A DNA stretch of 64,000 bases from NCBI RefSeq assembly GCF_006334915.2, contig NZ_VDMA02000003.1, positions 310,001-374,000 on the forward strand, written 5' to 3'. A program made the position numbers and the translations under genes. This document shows, in pieces, positions 8,498 through 17,727 of the stretch. The first letter of the stretch is position 1. The number at the start of each line of letters is the position of its first letter. The notes beneath the pieces are model-generated. The model did no database searches and had not been told where the DNA came from. It saw only the letters and a list, made by a program, of their open reading frames with translations. This DNA is from Microbispora catharanthi (GTDB lineage: Bacteria > Actinomycetota > Actinomycetes > Streptosporangiales > Streptosporangiaceae).

Positions 8498-10684
8498 TCA
8501 GCCGCAGTTGCCCCAGTCAGAGCTGGCGCCGGCCGAGCCGACGCGGCCGGAGTACCTGACGCACTTGCCCTTGGCCTGCAGCTTCACCGGGCCGGCGTAG
8601 TACTCGTAGCTACCGCTGTCGGTCTTCATGCCGCCGCCCTGGACCTCCAGGGTCGCGGAGACGGGCGTCGCCTTGCCGACGTCGGCCGTCTTGATGGTGA
8701 CGACGCAGTTCTCCCCCGTGCCGGCGTTGTACAGCTGGTAGACGGTGCCTGCCGCCAGAGGGCTGCTGTGCTGCACGTAGAAGCCCGACCCGCAGACCTG
8801 TGCCGGGCTGTAGGGGTTCCTCGCCGGAGCGGCGGTGCTGGTCGGCTTCGGCGCCGCGGTCGTCGGCTTGGCCGTGACCGTGGGCCTCAGCGTGACCGTC
8901 GGCTTCGGCGTGGCGGTCGGCTTCGGCGGAGTCGTCGTCCTGGTGACCGTCGGGCGGGGCGTCGCCGTCCTGGTGACCGTCGGGCGGGGCGCCGCCGTCC
9001 GCGTCGCGGTATGGGTCGGCGCAGCCGTCGGGGTCCGTGACGGCGCCGGTGTGGGCGGCGCCTGGGTGGTCGGCGCCGGCGAGACCATGGGGCTCGGCCG
9101 GGCGGGCACCCTGGGCTCCTGGGTCGGCACCGTCTCCTGCGTCTCCGTGGCCACCGGGCTCGGCGACTGCGTGGGCGGGGGCTCGGGAGACGGCTCCGTC
9201 GGCACCGGGCTCGCCGTGGGGCTGGGCGTCGCGGTGACCGTGGCGGTGGTCGTCACATGCGCCGTCGGCTGCGTCCGGCCGGTGGGCTGCGCCGGCGGCG
9301 GGACCACCGGCTGGGTCGGCACCGGCACGATCGGGCCGGGCGTCGGGACCGAGGTGAGCTCCGGCGTCACCGGAGCGTCCGTCGGCCACTCGCTCGGCAG
9401 CACCAGCGGCTGCACCGGCGAGTCGGGATCGTCGGACGTCAGCGCCCACGGCACCGTCACCTGCGGCGCCGGCGTCGGGGCCTGCCCGCCGCCTCCGGTC
9501 GCGCCTCCCGTGGTCCCGCCACCCACGTCTCCGCCGCCCGCGATCACACGCCCACCGGTCCCGTGCTGGCCCGCGGCGCGCTCCGCGGCGGCCGGCGACA
9601 GCTGGACCTCGGCGTAGTGGCCGGCGCCCCACAGACCCACTCCGGAGAGCAGGACCACGGCGCCGACCGCCGCCGCGAGGCCGACGGGGAACGGCCTGCG
9701 CTTGGCCGTCTCGACCTGGCCCTGGGTGGTCGGCGGCCCCCACGTCTGCTGCCGGGGCTGCTCCTGCGGCATGGCGGGCGGCTGCCAGGTTGGGGTGGAC
9801 GGCTGCTGGGGCACGGGCGCGGGACCCCACGTCTGCTGCGGAACCGGCGGAACGGGGACTCCCCCGACCGGCGGCTGCGACGGCTGCGCGGGCAGCGCCA
9901 CCGTCGCGCCGGGACCCGCCGCCGGTTGCGCCCCGGCGGCGCCGCCGCCGAGCAGTTGCAGCATCGCGGTGTAGGCGGTCGGCCGCTGCCCCGGCTCCTT
10001 GGCCAGCGCGGGCAGCACGACCTGGCGCAGCCGCTCCTCGAGTCCGCCGAGGTCGGGCTGCGCGTTCAGCACCGCCTGCGGCTCCTGCGGGAACGGCGGA
10101 CGCCCGGTCGCGGCGAAGACCACCGTGGCGGCCCAGGCGAACATGTCCGCGTACGCGTCGTACCGCTCGCCCCTGATCTGCTCCGGAGCCCGGTACGCCG
10201 GCTCGCCCGACGGGGGCCCGACGGCGACGTCGGTCAGCTTGACGCCGTCGTCCGCGACGATGACGTTGTGCGGGGTGAGCGAGCCGTGCGCGAGGTCGGC
10301 GAGGTGCACGGCGGTCAGCGCGGTGAGCACGCCCACCGCGACCCGTTCGAGCGCCTCCCCCGAGAGCGGGCCCTCGGCCGCCACGGCGGCGGCCAGGCTG
10401 CGCCCCTCGACGTGTTCCCTGACGACATACGGTCGATCACCGAACAGGCCCGCCGTGATCGTGCGGGCCACATATGAGCTGGACACACGCGTGGCCACAG
10501 CGAGCCGGTCGAGGACGGCCTGCCCCGAACCCGGCTCGGCGGCCAAGAGCTTGATCACCCGCACAGGGGCGTCGTCGCCGGTCTCCTTGCCGACATAGAC
10601 GTCGCCGCGGGGCCCCTCGTCCAGCCGTCCCAGGATGGCGTACTCGCCTATCTGCTCGGGATCACCCGGCCGTAAAGGGTGCAT
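8498..10684 (-). CDS. Transmembrane Ser/Thr kinase-like protein, predicted pseudokinase, with extracellular domain
   Basis: A 728-residue protein. Residues 13-270 are a protein-kinase fold: the VAIK-type Lys45 and the APE motif (166-168) are kept. The glycine loop is degenerate (LDEGPRGDVY), the catalytic HRD is H133-G-S135, and DFG is D152-V-A. The catalytic Asp is therefore missing, which points to a pseudokinase. A Pro/Gln-rich linker leads to one TM helix at about 330-350 (VGLAAAVGAVVLLSGVGLWG). Outside, a long Pro/Thr-rich stalk precedes a C-terminal domain of about 100 residues with four Cys, probably two disulfides. ATG 10684 is chosen for its AAAGGA site over an upstream in-frame start. 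It lies next to the mycosin gene on the same strand and may regulate secretion or sense the envelope. Confidence 0.85.
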   Translation of the reverse strand: MHPLRPGDPEQIGEYAILGRLDEGPRGDVYVGKETGDDAPVRVIKLLAAEPGSGQAVLDRLAVATRVSSSYVARTITAGLFGDRPYVVREHVEGRSLAAAVAAEGPLSGEALERVAVGVLTALTAVHLADLAHGSLTPHNVIVADDGVKLTDVAVGPPSGEPAYRAPEQIRGERYDAYADMFAWAATVVFAATGRPPFPQEPQAVLNAQPDLGGLEERLRQVVLPALAKEPGQRPTAYTAMLQLLGGGAAGAQPAAGPGATVALPAQPSQPPVGGVPVPPVPQQTWGPAPVPQQPSTPTWQPPAMPQEQPRQQTWGPPTTQGQVETAKRRPFPVGLAAAVGAVVLLSGVGLWGAGHYAEVQLSPAAAERAAGQHGTGGRVIAGGGDVGGGTTGGATGGGGQAPTPAPQVTVPWALTSDDPDSPVQPLVLPSEWPTDAPVTPELTSVPTPGPIVPVPTQPVVPPPAQPTGRTQPTAHVTTTATVTATPSPTASPVPTEPSPEPPPTQSPSPVATETQETVPTQEPRVPARPSPMVSPAPTTQAPPTPAPSRTPTAAPTHTATRTAAPRPTVTRTATPRPTVTRTTTPPKPTATPKPTVTLRPTVTAKPTTAAPKPTSTAAPARNPYSPAQVCGSGFYVQHSSPLAAGTVYQLYNAGTGENCVVTIKTADVGKATPVSATLEVQGGGMKTDSGSYEYYAGPVKLQAKGKCVRYSGRVGSAGASSDWGNCG

Positions 10685-10800
10685 CTCAGTCCTTTCTGGA
10701 AGTGACCTGATCAGGATCATTCAACCAAGAGGACACCGCACAAAGCAGCTGTTTCCGGCAGGCCAAAACATTTAACCGTCAATTACTCAAAGCCGACGAG

Positions 10801-11955
10801 TCAACCCTCGCGGCCGGGGCGCCACCTTCTGCGCCTGCCCATCGGCACGAACACCCGCACGGCCACGATCAGTCCCACACCGCACAGCGCCGCCGCCGCG
10901 ATCGTCAGCGCCAGGTCGATCGCCTCCCGGTCCACCGGAGCCGCCCTGCTCAACGCGTTCTGCGGCAGCGGGGCCGGCGCCGGCGGCGCGATCACGGGGG
11001 CGTCCACGGCCTCCAGCGGCAGGATTGCGGTGACGGCGAGCATCGGGTTCACCATCCCGGCGCCCGTGCCCGTTCCCACGCCGCCGTCCGCCGTGGCGGT
11101 GATGCGCCACCGCACCCGCTCCTGGTTCAGCTCCGGATGGCGGGCCCGCACCAGCGCCGCCACCCCCGCGACGTACGGCGCGGCGAAACTGGTGCCTTCG
11201 AGCCCGCTCATGTACGACCGCCCGGGCCAGGTGGAGGTGATGCCCTGGCCCGGCCCCAGGACGGAGACGGGAGTGATGGTGTTGGAGAAGTCGGCACGCC
11301 TGCCGTCCGGGGTGGCCGACCCCACGGCGAGCACCCCCGGGTAGGCGGCGGGGTAGGAGGCCTCCGGCGTGCCGTCATCCGCGGTCGTGTTGCCGGCCGC
11401 CGCCACGATCACCGCGTCCTTGCCGAGCGCGTACGCCACGGCCTGCCTCAGCTTCGGATCGTCGTGGGCGTCGATCGACACGTTGATCACGTCGGCGCCG
11501 AAGTCGGCCGCGTCCACGATGGCCCTGGCCAGCGTGTCCGGGTCGCCGTTCTCCTCGTTCGTCTGCTTGAGCGAGATCAGCCGCACGCCCGGCGCGACGC
11601 CGATGAAGGGGACGCCCTTCACGTACTGGGCGGCGATGATCCCGGCGACGGCGGTGCCGTGGCCGACACAGTCGCGATGTCCCGTCCCGGTGTAGTCCAC
11701 CTCCTTGGCCACCCGGATCTGGGGGTGGGTCAGGTCCACCCCGCTGTCGATGACCGCGACCGTGACCCCCTCACCCGTGGTGAGCGGCCACAACCGCTTC
11801 GGGTCGAGCCTGCGCTGCGCCCACGGCTCGGCCACGCCCATGCTGCCCTTGCGCGGCGCGCACCGCACCGGCGCGGCGCGCGCCTGGGCGGGCGGCGCGG
11901 GCGGTGCCATGAGAAGCAGCGCCAGCACGGTCGCCAGAAGGCCGGGTCCCCGCAT
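10801..11955 (-). CDS. mycP: Mycosin, type VII secretion-associated subtilisin-like serine protease
   Basis: A 384-residue S8 protease of the membrane-anchored mycosin family. An N-terminal signal peptide (about 1-26) is followed by the catalytic triad Asp70 (VIDSGVD), His99 (GHGTAVAG) and Ser256 (GTSFAAPYVAG), with oxyanion Asn189 (AAAGN). A C-terminal TM helix (about 346-368) ends in an Arg-rich cytoplasmic tail (GRRRRWRPGREG). Mycosins stabilise and act with ESX secretion complexes and process some substrates. Its partner is presumably the eccC locus 6-8 kb away at the start of the window. It is upstream of, and on the same strand as, the pseudokinase gene, with a 116-base gap. Confidence 0.93.
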   Translation of the reverse strand: MRGPGLLATVLALLLMAPPAPPAQARAAPVRCAPRKGSMGVAEPWAQRRLDPKRLWPLTTGEGVTVAVIDSGVDLTHPQIRVAKEVDYTGTGHRDCVGHGTAVAGIIAAQYVKGVPFIGVAPGVRLISLKQTNEENGDPDTLARAIVDAADFGADVINVSIDAHDDPKLRQAVAYALGKDAVIVAAAGNTTADDGTPEASYPAAYPGVLAVGSATPDGRRADFSNTITPVSVLGPGQGITSTWPGRSYMSGLEGTSFAAPYVAGVAALVRARHPELNQERVRWRITATADGGVGTGTGAGMVNPMLAVTAILPLEAVDAPVIAPPAPAPLPQNALSRAAPVDREAIDLALTIAAAALCGVGLIVAVRVFVPMGRRRRWRPGREG

Positions 11956-12164
11956 AAGTGATCAGCCTAACGAACCCGACCGGCGGTGCCGCTTCAAAAC
12001 ATGCCGGTTCAAACCCGGCATACCGGTGATGGGGACGTGGAGGGGTGAGGATGAGGCGCGACGGCAGTCCCACTCAGTAAGGGGGCGGACGCCGTCCAGC
12101 GTCGCCAGGTGCATAAAATCCACCAAGGCTCGTAACCCAGGGGTCCGACGGAAGGATGGACGCG
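11956..12164. promoter_or_regulatory. Divergent intergenic region mycP / accA
   Basis: This gap of 209 bases separates mycP and the carboxylase gene, which point away from each other, so it must contain both promoters. The only notable structure is a 7-base hairpin at 12001-12021 (ATGCCGG, loop TTCAAAC, CCGGCAT) that looks like a tRNA T-arm but has no surrounding tRNA. No -10/-35 pair stands out. Confidence 0.45.
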
Positions 12165-13913
12165 GTGCACAAGGTCCTGATCGCCAATCGCGGTGAGATC
12201 GCCGTACGGATCGCCCGGGCCTGCAGAGACGCCGGGATGTCCAGTGTCGCGGTCTACGCGGACCAGGACCTGGACGCGCTGCACGCGCGGGTGGCCGACG
12301 AGGCGCACGCGCTCGGCGGGCAGAGCCCGGCCGAGACCTACCTCGACATCGACAAGATCCTGTCGGTGGCGAAGAAGACGGGCGCGGACGCCGTCCACCC
12401 CGGGTACGGCTTCCTCGCCGAGAACGCCGGCTTCGCCCAGGCCGTGCTCGACGCCGGCCTGATCTGGATCGGCCCGCCGCCCTCGGCGATCACCGCGCTG
12501 GGCGACAAGGTCCAGGCCCGGCACATCGCGCAGCGCGTGGGCGCCCCGCTCGTGGCCGGAACCCCCGACCCGGTCTCCGGAGTGGACGAGGTCGTCGCCT
12601 TCGCCGCGGAGCACGGCCTGCCGATCGCGATCAAGGCGGCGTTCGGCGGCGGCGGGCGCGGGCTCAAGGTGGCCCGCACCATGGAGGAGATCCCCGACCT
12701 GTACGAGTCGGCGGTGCGCGAGGCCGTCACCGCCTTCGGGCGCGGGGAGTGCTTCGTCGAGCGCTACCTCGACCGGCCGCGTCACGTCGAGACCCAGTGC
12801 CTGGCCGACGCCCACGGCGACGTCGTGGTCGTCAGCACCCGCGACTGCTCACTCCAGCGCCGCCACCAGAAGCTGGTGGAGGAGGCCCCGGCCCCGTTCC
12901 TGACCGACGAGCAGCTCGAGCTCCTCTACTCCTCCTCCAAGGCGATCCTGCGCGAGGCGGGCTACGTCGGCGCCGGCACCTGCGAGTTCCTCGTCGGTCA
13001 GGACGGCACGATCTCCTTCCTCGAGGTCAACACCCGGCTGCAGGTCGAGCACCCGGTCAGCGAGGAGGTCGCCGGCATCGACCTGGTCCGCGAGATGTTC
13101 CGCATCGCCGACGGCGAGCCGCTGGGCTACGACGACCCCGTGCTGCGCGGCCACTCCATCGAGTTCCGCATCAACGCCGAGGACGCGGGCCGCAACTTCC
13201 TGCCCGCGCCGGGGACGATCACGTCGATGCGCGTCCCGTCCGGCCCCGGCGTGCGGCTGGACGGCGGCTACGAGACCGGCATGAGCGTGCCGCAGGCGTT
13301 CGACTCGCTCGTGGCCAAGCTGATCGTCACCGGCGCGACCCGGCAGCAGGCGCTGGAGCGGTCGCGCCGCGCCCTGGCCGAGTACGAGATCGGCGGCATG
13401 CCGACCGTGCTGCCGTTCCACCGGGCCGTGGTGGACGACCCCGCCTTCACCGGCGAGCCGTTCTCCGTGCACACCCGGTGGATCGAGACCGAGTTCGTCA
13501 ACGAGATCCCCCCGTACGAGGGGGTCGTGGAGGCGGCCGAGCCCGCCGAGCGCGAACGCATCACGGTCGAGGTCGGCGGCAAGCGCCTGGAGGTCGTCCT
13601 GCCCGCGGGCCTGGGAACGGCCGGCCCCGCCCCGGCCAGGAAGGCGGCGCCCCGGCGGTCCGGCGGGGGCGGCGCCAAGAAGGCCGCAGCGAGCGGCGAC
13701 TCCCTCGTCAGCCCGATGCAGGGCACGATCGTGAAGGTCGTCGCCGCCGACGGCGACACCGTCGAGCCCGGCGACACGATCGTCGTCCTCGAGGCGATGA
13801 AGATGGAGCAGCCGCTGACCGCCCACAAGGGCGGCACGATCACCGGCCTCGCGGCCGCCGTCGGCCAGACGGTCACCGCCGGGGCCGTCCTGTGCGAGAT
13901 CAAGGACGCCTGA
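12165..13913 (+). CDS. accA2: Acyl-CoA (acetyl/propionyl-CoA) carboxylase alpha subunit: biotin carboxylase plus biotin carrier
   Basis: A 582-residue cytoplasmic enzyme that carboxylates biotin using ATP and bicarbonate and supplies malonyl-CoA and methylmalonyl-CoA synthesis together with a separate beta subunit not present here. The N-terminus [14 protein letters not shown] is the family signature. The ATP-grasp Gly-rich loop ([10 protein letters not shown]) and [14 protein letters not shown] follow. The C-terminal biotinyl domain carries the biotin site Lys546 in EAMKMEQ. GTG 12165 is preferred over ATG 12156 because GGAAGG abuts the ATG and is 9 bases from the GTG. It is monocistronic, closed by the hairpin at 13914-13936. 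The symbol follows the actinobacterial AccA2 type and is tentative. Confidence 0.93.
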   Translation: MHKVLIANRGEIAVRIARACRDAGMSSVAVYADQDLDALHARVADEAHALGGQSPAETYLDIDKILSVAKKTGADAVHPGYGFLAENAGFAQAVLDAGLIWIGPPPSAITALGDKVQARHIAQRVGAPLVAGTPDPVSGVDEVVAFAAEHGLPIAIKAAFGGGGRGLKVARTMEEIPDLYESAVREAVTAFGRGECFVERYLDRPRHVETQCLADAHGDVVVVSTRDCSLQRRHQKLVEEAPAPFLTDEQLELLYSSSKAILREAGYVGAGTCEFLVGQDGTISFLEVNTRLQVEHPVSEEVAGIDLVREMFRIADGEPLGYDDPVLRGHSIEFRINAEDAGRNFLPAPGTITSMRVPSGPGVRLDGGYETGMSVPQAFDSLVAKLIVTGATRQQALERSRRALAEYEIGGMPTVLPFHRAVVDDPAFTGEPFSVHTRWIETEFVNEIPPYEGVVEAAEPAERERITVEVGGKRLEVVLPAGLGTAGPAPARKAAPRRSGGGGAKKAAASGDSLVSPMQGTIVKVVAADGDTVEPGDTIVVLEAMKMEQPLTAHKGGTITGLAAAVGQTVTAGAVLCEIKDA

Positions 13914-13936
13914 GCCTCCACGCGGGCCGTGGAGGC
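13914..13936. terminator. Hairpin terminator between convergent genes
   Basis: GCCTCCACG and CGTGGAGGC form a perfect 9-base stem with a 5-base loop directly after the accA stop. It faces the stop of the convergent asparagine-synthase-like gene and can serve both. Confidence 0.7.
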
Positions 13937-13941
13937 CCGCG

Positions 13942-15867
13942 TCACGCCCGTGCCCTCGAAGGCACGCGGCCGTCGCCCCTGTGATCGTCCATCGGATCGG
14001 CGATCCGCATCGGCGCGTCCGCGGGGGGCGCGGAGCCGGAGAAGCCGTCGGCCACCATGGCGGCCACCGTGAACAGGTGCCACGCCACCTGGGGCCGCCG
14101 CGCCTTCGGCCGCCCCCCGGACGTGGCGGACAGACCGGAGAACAGACCGGCCACCGCCGCCTCGTCCACGATCCGCGCCAGCTCGTCCGTGACGGCCGTC
14201 CCGTCCCCCGCGAGGACGCCGGCGCGGAGCTCGGCGGCCAGTGCCTCCGGAATGTCGACGCGCCAGTTCCAGGGCTTGGGGCCGCCTCCACCGGCGACCG
14301 GCGACGGGACGTCCCACAGGCGACGCCGGACGCGGCCGAGCAACGTCCGGCCCGCGGGCTCGGCGGCGAACCGCCACGGCCTGCCCTCGATCGGGACGTC
14401 CCGCAGCGCGGGGGCGAAGGCCACGATGCACCGGTGGACCACCTCCTCGGAACGCCGCCAGAGCGGGTCGATGCTCAGCGCGGTCCGCACGACGAGGTTG
14501 TCGAGGAACGGCGGAACCGGCGTCCCGCCGCGCAGCAGCGCGGCCCGGGAGGCGGCGTGCCAGCGGCCGACGCGGTAGGTGAGATAGAGCCGGTCGAGCG
14601 TCCCCGCAGGGTCGTCCTCCCCGCGCCGCCGCCACGGCTCCGCCAGATCGCGGGCGTGATCCGCGGCCTCCCGGCTCAGCAGGTCGGCGTTCCTGGTGAA
14701 CAACCCCTCGATCCTGCGCCGCATGGCGGTGACGGCGAGGTCCTCCTGGTTGTGGAGGAACCCCGCCCGCAGCACCTCCCCGCCGTGCCCGGACATCCGC
14801 GGCCTCGGGTCGAAACCCGCCGCCTCCGGCACGTTCTCGTACGCCGACAGCATGCCCTCGCAGACGTGCACGACGTTGTGCGCGCGGACCCTGGGGTGGG
14901 CGACGACCAGGTGCGCGGCGTCCGCCGACCGCTTCGGCTCGACCGTCCGGTGCTCCACGCCGAGGGCCGCGGCGACGCGCCGTGCCAGCACGACGTCGGC
15001 GGTTCCCTCGCGCCCGGAGGTGGCCGTGGTGAACGGGACGCCCGCGTGATGGAGCAGCGCGGCCAGGAGCCTGCTGTCCCTGCCGCCGGTGAGCGACAGC
15101 CGTACGGGTTCCGTGACGGCCGCCAGCGGTCGCACGGCGGCCAGCAGCGCCGCGGCGAGCTCGTCGGCCTGGGCGCGCACGCCACGCGCGGAGCCAGGCC
15201 GGGGCCGCGCCTCCGGCGGCGGGGTCTCGCCGGTCACCCCCAGCCCCCGCACGATGCCGATCTCGGTCGCCGGCGGCAGCGCCCGCACCCCGTCGAACGG
15301 GGTCTCGTCGGACAGGAAGTAGCCCATCCGGACCATGGACTGCAGCGCCGGGAGGTTCCAGGCGAGGGCCGGACGGGCCGTGCCCGTCACCACGGCGCGG
15401 GCGACCAGGTGAACGAGCAGCGCCCGGTTTCCGACGACGTGGACGTCCGCAGTCTCCGCGTGGAACACCGGGCAGGCCGCCGTCATCCCCGTGGCGGCCG
15501 TCAGCTCGCCCTCCCCCGCGCGGAACACCGAGAAGCAGCCGCCCGTACGGCACGCGGTCTCCCCCAGGCGACCGGCCGCCGGCAGGCGTGCGGCATCGGC
15601 GGGGTCGGCGAGATGACCGGTGACACCGGCGACCCGATCGCCCCTGACCCCATCGCCCCTGATCAGGAGAGGCAGGACGCCGTCCCCGGGCTCGTTCGAC
15701 CACGACAGCAGCGCCACGTCGCCCGCGACGGACCGCCACTCCTCCGCGGTGACGGTCTCGGCGGGCACGGGAAAGGCACGGCCGATCGCGGCCCGGGCCG
15801 CGGCGAACCCCACGGGAGGCAACGGCGCACCAGCCCGCTTGGCGGCGATGCCCAAGTAGACGCGCAT
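13942..15867 (-). CDS. Asparagine synthase / beta-lactam synthetase-like ATP-dependent amide ligase, orphan
   Basis: A 641-residue protein with two parts. About residues 1-220 resemble the Ntn-type domain of asparagine synthetase B but lack the N-terminal catalytic Cys (it starts M-R-V-Y), so it cannot hydrolyse glutamine. About residues 230-600 form the PP-loop synthetase domain, with T260-GGRDSR in place of the usual SGG(L/V)DS. This layout recalls beta-lactam synthetases and lasso-peptide or sugar-linked amide ligases, which adenylate a carboxylate and form an amide. ATG 15867 follows GAGGTGG. No precursor peptide, NRPS or other biosynthetic gene lies nearby, so the substrate is unknown. 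Its only neighbours are accA2 and a membrane protein. Confidence 0.78.
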   Translation of the reverse strand: MRVYLGIAAKRAGAPLPPVGFAAARAAIGRAFPVPAETVTAEEWRSVAGDVALLSWSNEPGDGVLPLLIRGDGVRGDRVAGVTGHLADPADAARLPAAGRLGETACRTGGCFSVFRAGEGELTAATGMTAACPVFHAETADVHVVGNRALLVHLVARAVVTGTARPALAWNLPALQSMVRMGYFLSDETPFDGVRALPPATEIGIVRGLGVTGETPPPEARPRPGSARGVRAQADELAAALLAAVRPLAAVTEPVRLSLTGGRDSRLLAALLHHAGVPFTTATSGREGTADVVLARRVAAALGVEHRTVEPKRSADAAHLVVAHPRVRAHNVVHVCEGMLSAYENVPEAAGFDPRPRMSGHGGEVLRAGFLHNQEDLAVTAMRRRIEGLFTRNADLLSREAADHARDLAEPWRRRGEDDPAGTLDRLYLTYRVGRWHAASRAALLRGGTPVPPFLDNLVVRTALSIDPLWRRSEEVVHRCIVAFAPALRDVPIEGRPWRFAAEPAGRTLLGRVRRRLWDVPSPVAGGGGPKPWNWRVDIPEALAAELRAGVLAGDGTAVTDELARIVDEAAVAGLFSGLSATSGGRPKARRPQVAWHLFTVAAMVADGFSGSAPPADAPMRIADPMDDHRGDGRVPSRARA

Positions 15868-16117
15868 CCGCCACCTCACCCGAAAGGGACGGGTCGTGCC
15901 GTCGTTGTCGCAACGCCTCGCAACGCAACTCCTTGATCACGTCTTCGATCCATGAGGGGTTCGATGCGAGATCGCGGCGGACGGTTCGGCGGCCGACGCC
16001 ACCGTCATTCGTCGGCAGGAGGACGCATGCCGCCTCCCGGGTGCGGAACGATAGGTTTTTGTGGAGGAACCATCGCGCCCTGCCGTTCGTCCTGTAGGGC
16101 GAAGGAGGCTTGAAGCC
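15868..16117. promoter_or_regulatory. Divergent intergenic region
   Basis: This gap of 250 bases lies between divergent genes. It contains a GCAACGC direct repeat near 15909-15925 and a GATAGGTTT stretch near 16050 that may be a -10 box for the downstream membrane-protein gene. No open gene is seen. Confidence 0.4.
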
Positions 16118-17530
16118 GTGACCATGAAGACACCGCTCGGCCGGGTGGGGGCCGCCCTGGCGGCGCTGCTCGCCGGGCTCATCACCCTGCTCGCGCTCGC
16201 ACCGTCCGCAATGGCGGCGGCTCCCCCGGACCCGACCACGGTCCTGTCGTCCTGGAAGAGCGGCAACCCGCTGTTCGTGCAGAGCGGCGCCCCGCTGACG
16301 TCCGACCAGCAGTCGGGCGTGCGTGACGCGCTCGAGAACGCGAACACGAAGATCTACGCGGTCGCCCTGCCCGACGGCACGATCACCTCGTCGCAGCAGG
16401 CGGGCGCGTACATCACGCAGCTCGGCAACGCGCTCGCCCAGGCGGGCCGGACCTCGGCGACCGTGGCCGTGATCGACGGCACGAACCTGTTCGCCGGGTC
16501 CAGCGCGCTCGGCAGGAACTCCCGGGGCGCCGCCGGCCAGATCGCCAACCTGGCCGCCGCCAACAACAAGGGCGACCCGGTCGCAGTGATGGAGGACTTC
16601 GTCCACCGGATCGACCAGTTCGCGGGTGGCAACCGCAAGGAGCCCCTGACTCCTGGCAGCAAGAGCGGTGGCGGTGGTTCGGGTGTGCTTGTCGGCATCC
16701 TGGGCATCGCGGTTGTGGGAGGTGCCGGTTTGTGGATCATCGGACGTCGCAACAAGCGCAAGCGTGAGGAGCGCGAGGCCGCCGAGCTCGCCGCCGTCAA
16801 GCAGACGGTCGAGGAGGACGTCACGAAGTTCGGTGAGGAGATCACCGCGCTCGACGTGGACGTCAAGATGCTCCCGCAGGCCGAGACGACGGGCGACTGG
16901 CAGCGCGCGCTCGACTCCTACGAGCGGGCCAAGACCGAGCTGGACGGGATCAAGCGGCCCGAGGACCTGCGCACGGTGACCTCGACGCTGGAGGACGGCC
17001 GCTACGCGCTGGCCTGCGTGAAGGCGCGCGTGAACAACCAGCCGCTGCCCGAGCGGCTCCCCCCGTGCTTCTTCAACCCGCAGCACGGCCCGTCGGTCCG
17101 CAACGTCCGCTGGGCGCCCCCCGGCGGCGCGGTGCGCGACGTCCCCGCCTGCGCGGCGGACGCCGAGGCGGTGGAGCGCGGCTTCGACCCGCAGATGCGC
17201 GAGGTCATGGTGAACGGCCACCGCAGGCCCTACTGGGACGCCGGTCCCGCCTACCAGCCCTACGCGTACGGCTACTACGGCGGCTTCGGCGGCGGCGACC
17301 TGCTGACCGGCATGCTCGTCGGCACCATGCTCGGCAACGCGTTCGGCGGCTGGGGTCACGGCGGATACGGCGCCGGCTACGACTCCGGCTACGCCGCGGG
17401 CGTGGAGTCCGGCGGTGGCGACTGGGGCGGTGGAGGCGACTTCGGCGGTGGCGGTGACTTCGGCGGCGGAGGCGGCGACTGGGGTGGCGGCGACTTCGGC
17501 GGAGGGGACTTCGGCGGCGGCGACTGGTAA
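16118..17530 (+). CDS. Membrane protein: secreted alpha/beta domain, TM helix, cytoplasmic helical domain, Gly-rich tail
   Basis: A 470-residue protein with no sure family name. It has a signal peptide at 1-34, then an extracytoplasmic domain (about 35-170) with a beta-alpha pattern that could be TPM-like (inference). A Gly/Ser linker and a TM helix (189-208) are followed by RRNKRKR, so the rest is cytoplasmic. Residues 228-306 are a charged helical domain (EEDVTKFGEEITALD) that recurs in the next gene. A two-Cys segment follows (PCFFNPQHGPSVRNV to VPACAADAEAVERG, Cys317 and Cys345). The tail is a long Gly-Asp-Phe-Trp low-complexity region. GTG 16118 is set by GAAGGAGG at 16101-16108. The next gene lies 197 bases away beyond a terminator. 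Confidence 0.75.
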   Translation: MTMKTPLGRVGAALAALLAGLITLLALAPSAMAAAPPDPTTVLSSWKSGNPLFVQSGAPLTSDQQSGVRDALENANTKIYAVALPDGTITSSQQAGAYITQLGNALAQAGRTSATVAVIDGTNLFAGSSALGRNSRGAAGQIANLAAANNKGDPVAVMEDFVHRIDQFAGGNRKEPLTPGSKSGGGGSGVLVGILGIAVVGGAGLWIIGRRNKRKREEREAAELAAVKQTVEEDVTKFGEEITALDVDVKMLPQAETTGDWQRALDSYERAKTELDGIKRPEDLRTVTSTLEDGRYALACVKARVNNQPLPERLPPCFFNPQHGPSVRNVRWAPPGGAVRDVPACAADAEAVERGFDPQMREVMVNGHRRPYWDAGPAYQPYAYGYYGGFGGGDLLTGMLVGTMLGNAFGGWGHGGYGAGYDSGYAAGVESGGGDWGGGGDFGGGGDFGGGGGDWGGGDFGGGDFGGGDW

Positions 17531-17560
17531 CTCCTGAGCGCTTTCCGCGCGGCATCGACG

Positions 17561-17586
17561 AGGGGCGGACCCGGGGGTCCGCCCCT
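17561..17586. terminator. Hairpin terminator
   Basis: AGGGGCGGACC (17561-17571) pairs with GGTCCGCCCCT (17576-17586) around a CGGG loop, 30 bases after the stop of the membrane-protein gene. It separates that gene from the pentapeptide-repeat gene. Confidence 0.75.
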
Positions 17587-17727
17587 TCGTCATGTCGGGG
17601 GCCGCGACCACGGGTTCCTGCCACGTTCGCCGCTCCGGAGATGCCGGCATCGGGAGCCGTCAGCGGATTGCAAGTGCGATTAAAGATCGCATGGGAGACT
17701 CGGGATGTTCCCCTCAGGAGGCCCCCC

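Noticed and set aside
12001-12021. Hairpin ATGCCGG-TTCAAAC-CCGGCAT resembling a tRNA T-arm
   Set aside because: The following bases do not form an acceptor stem, and no D-arm or anticodon arm can be placed upstream on either strand. It is treated as a plain hairpin.
13268-17650. A 1460-residue open frame on the minus strand across several genes
   Set aside because: It runs antisense and across unrelated real genes with low-complexity Arg/Ala/Gly content, as expected from high-GC codon bias. The true genes on either strand have clear family motifs.
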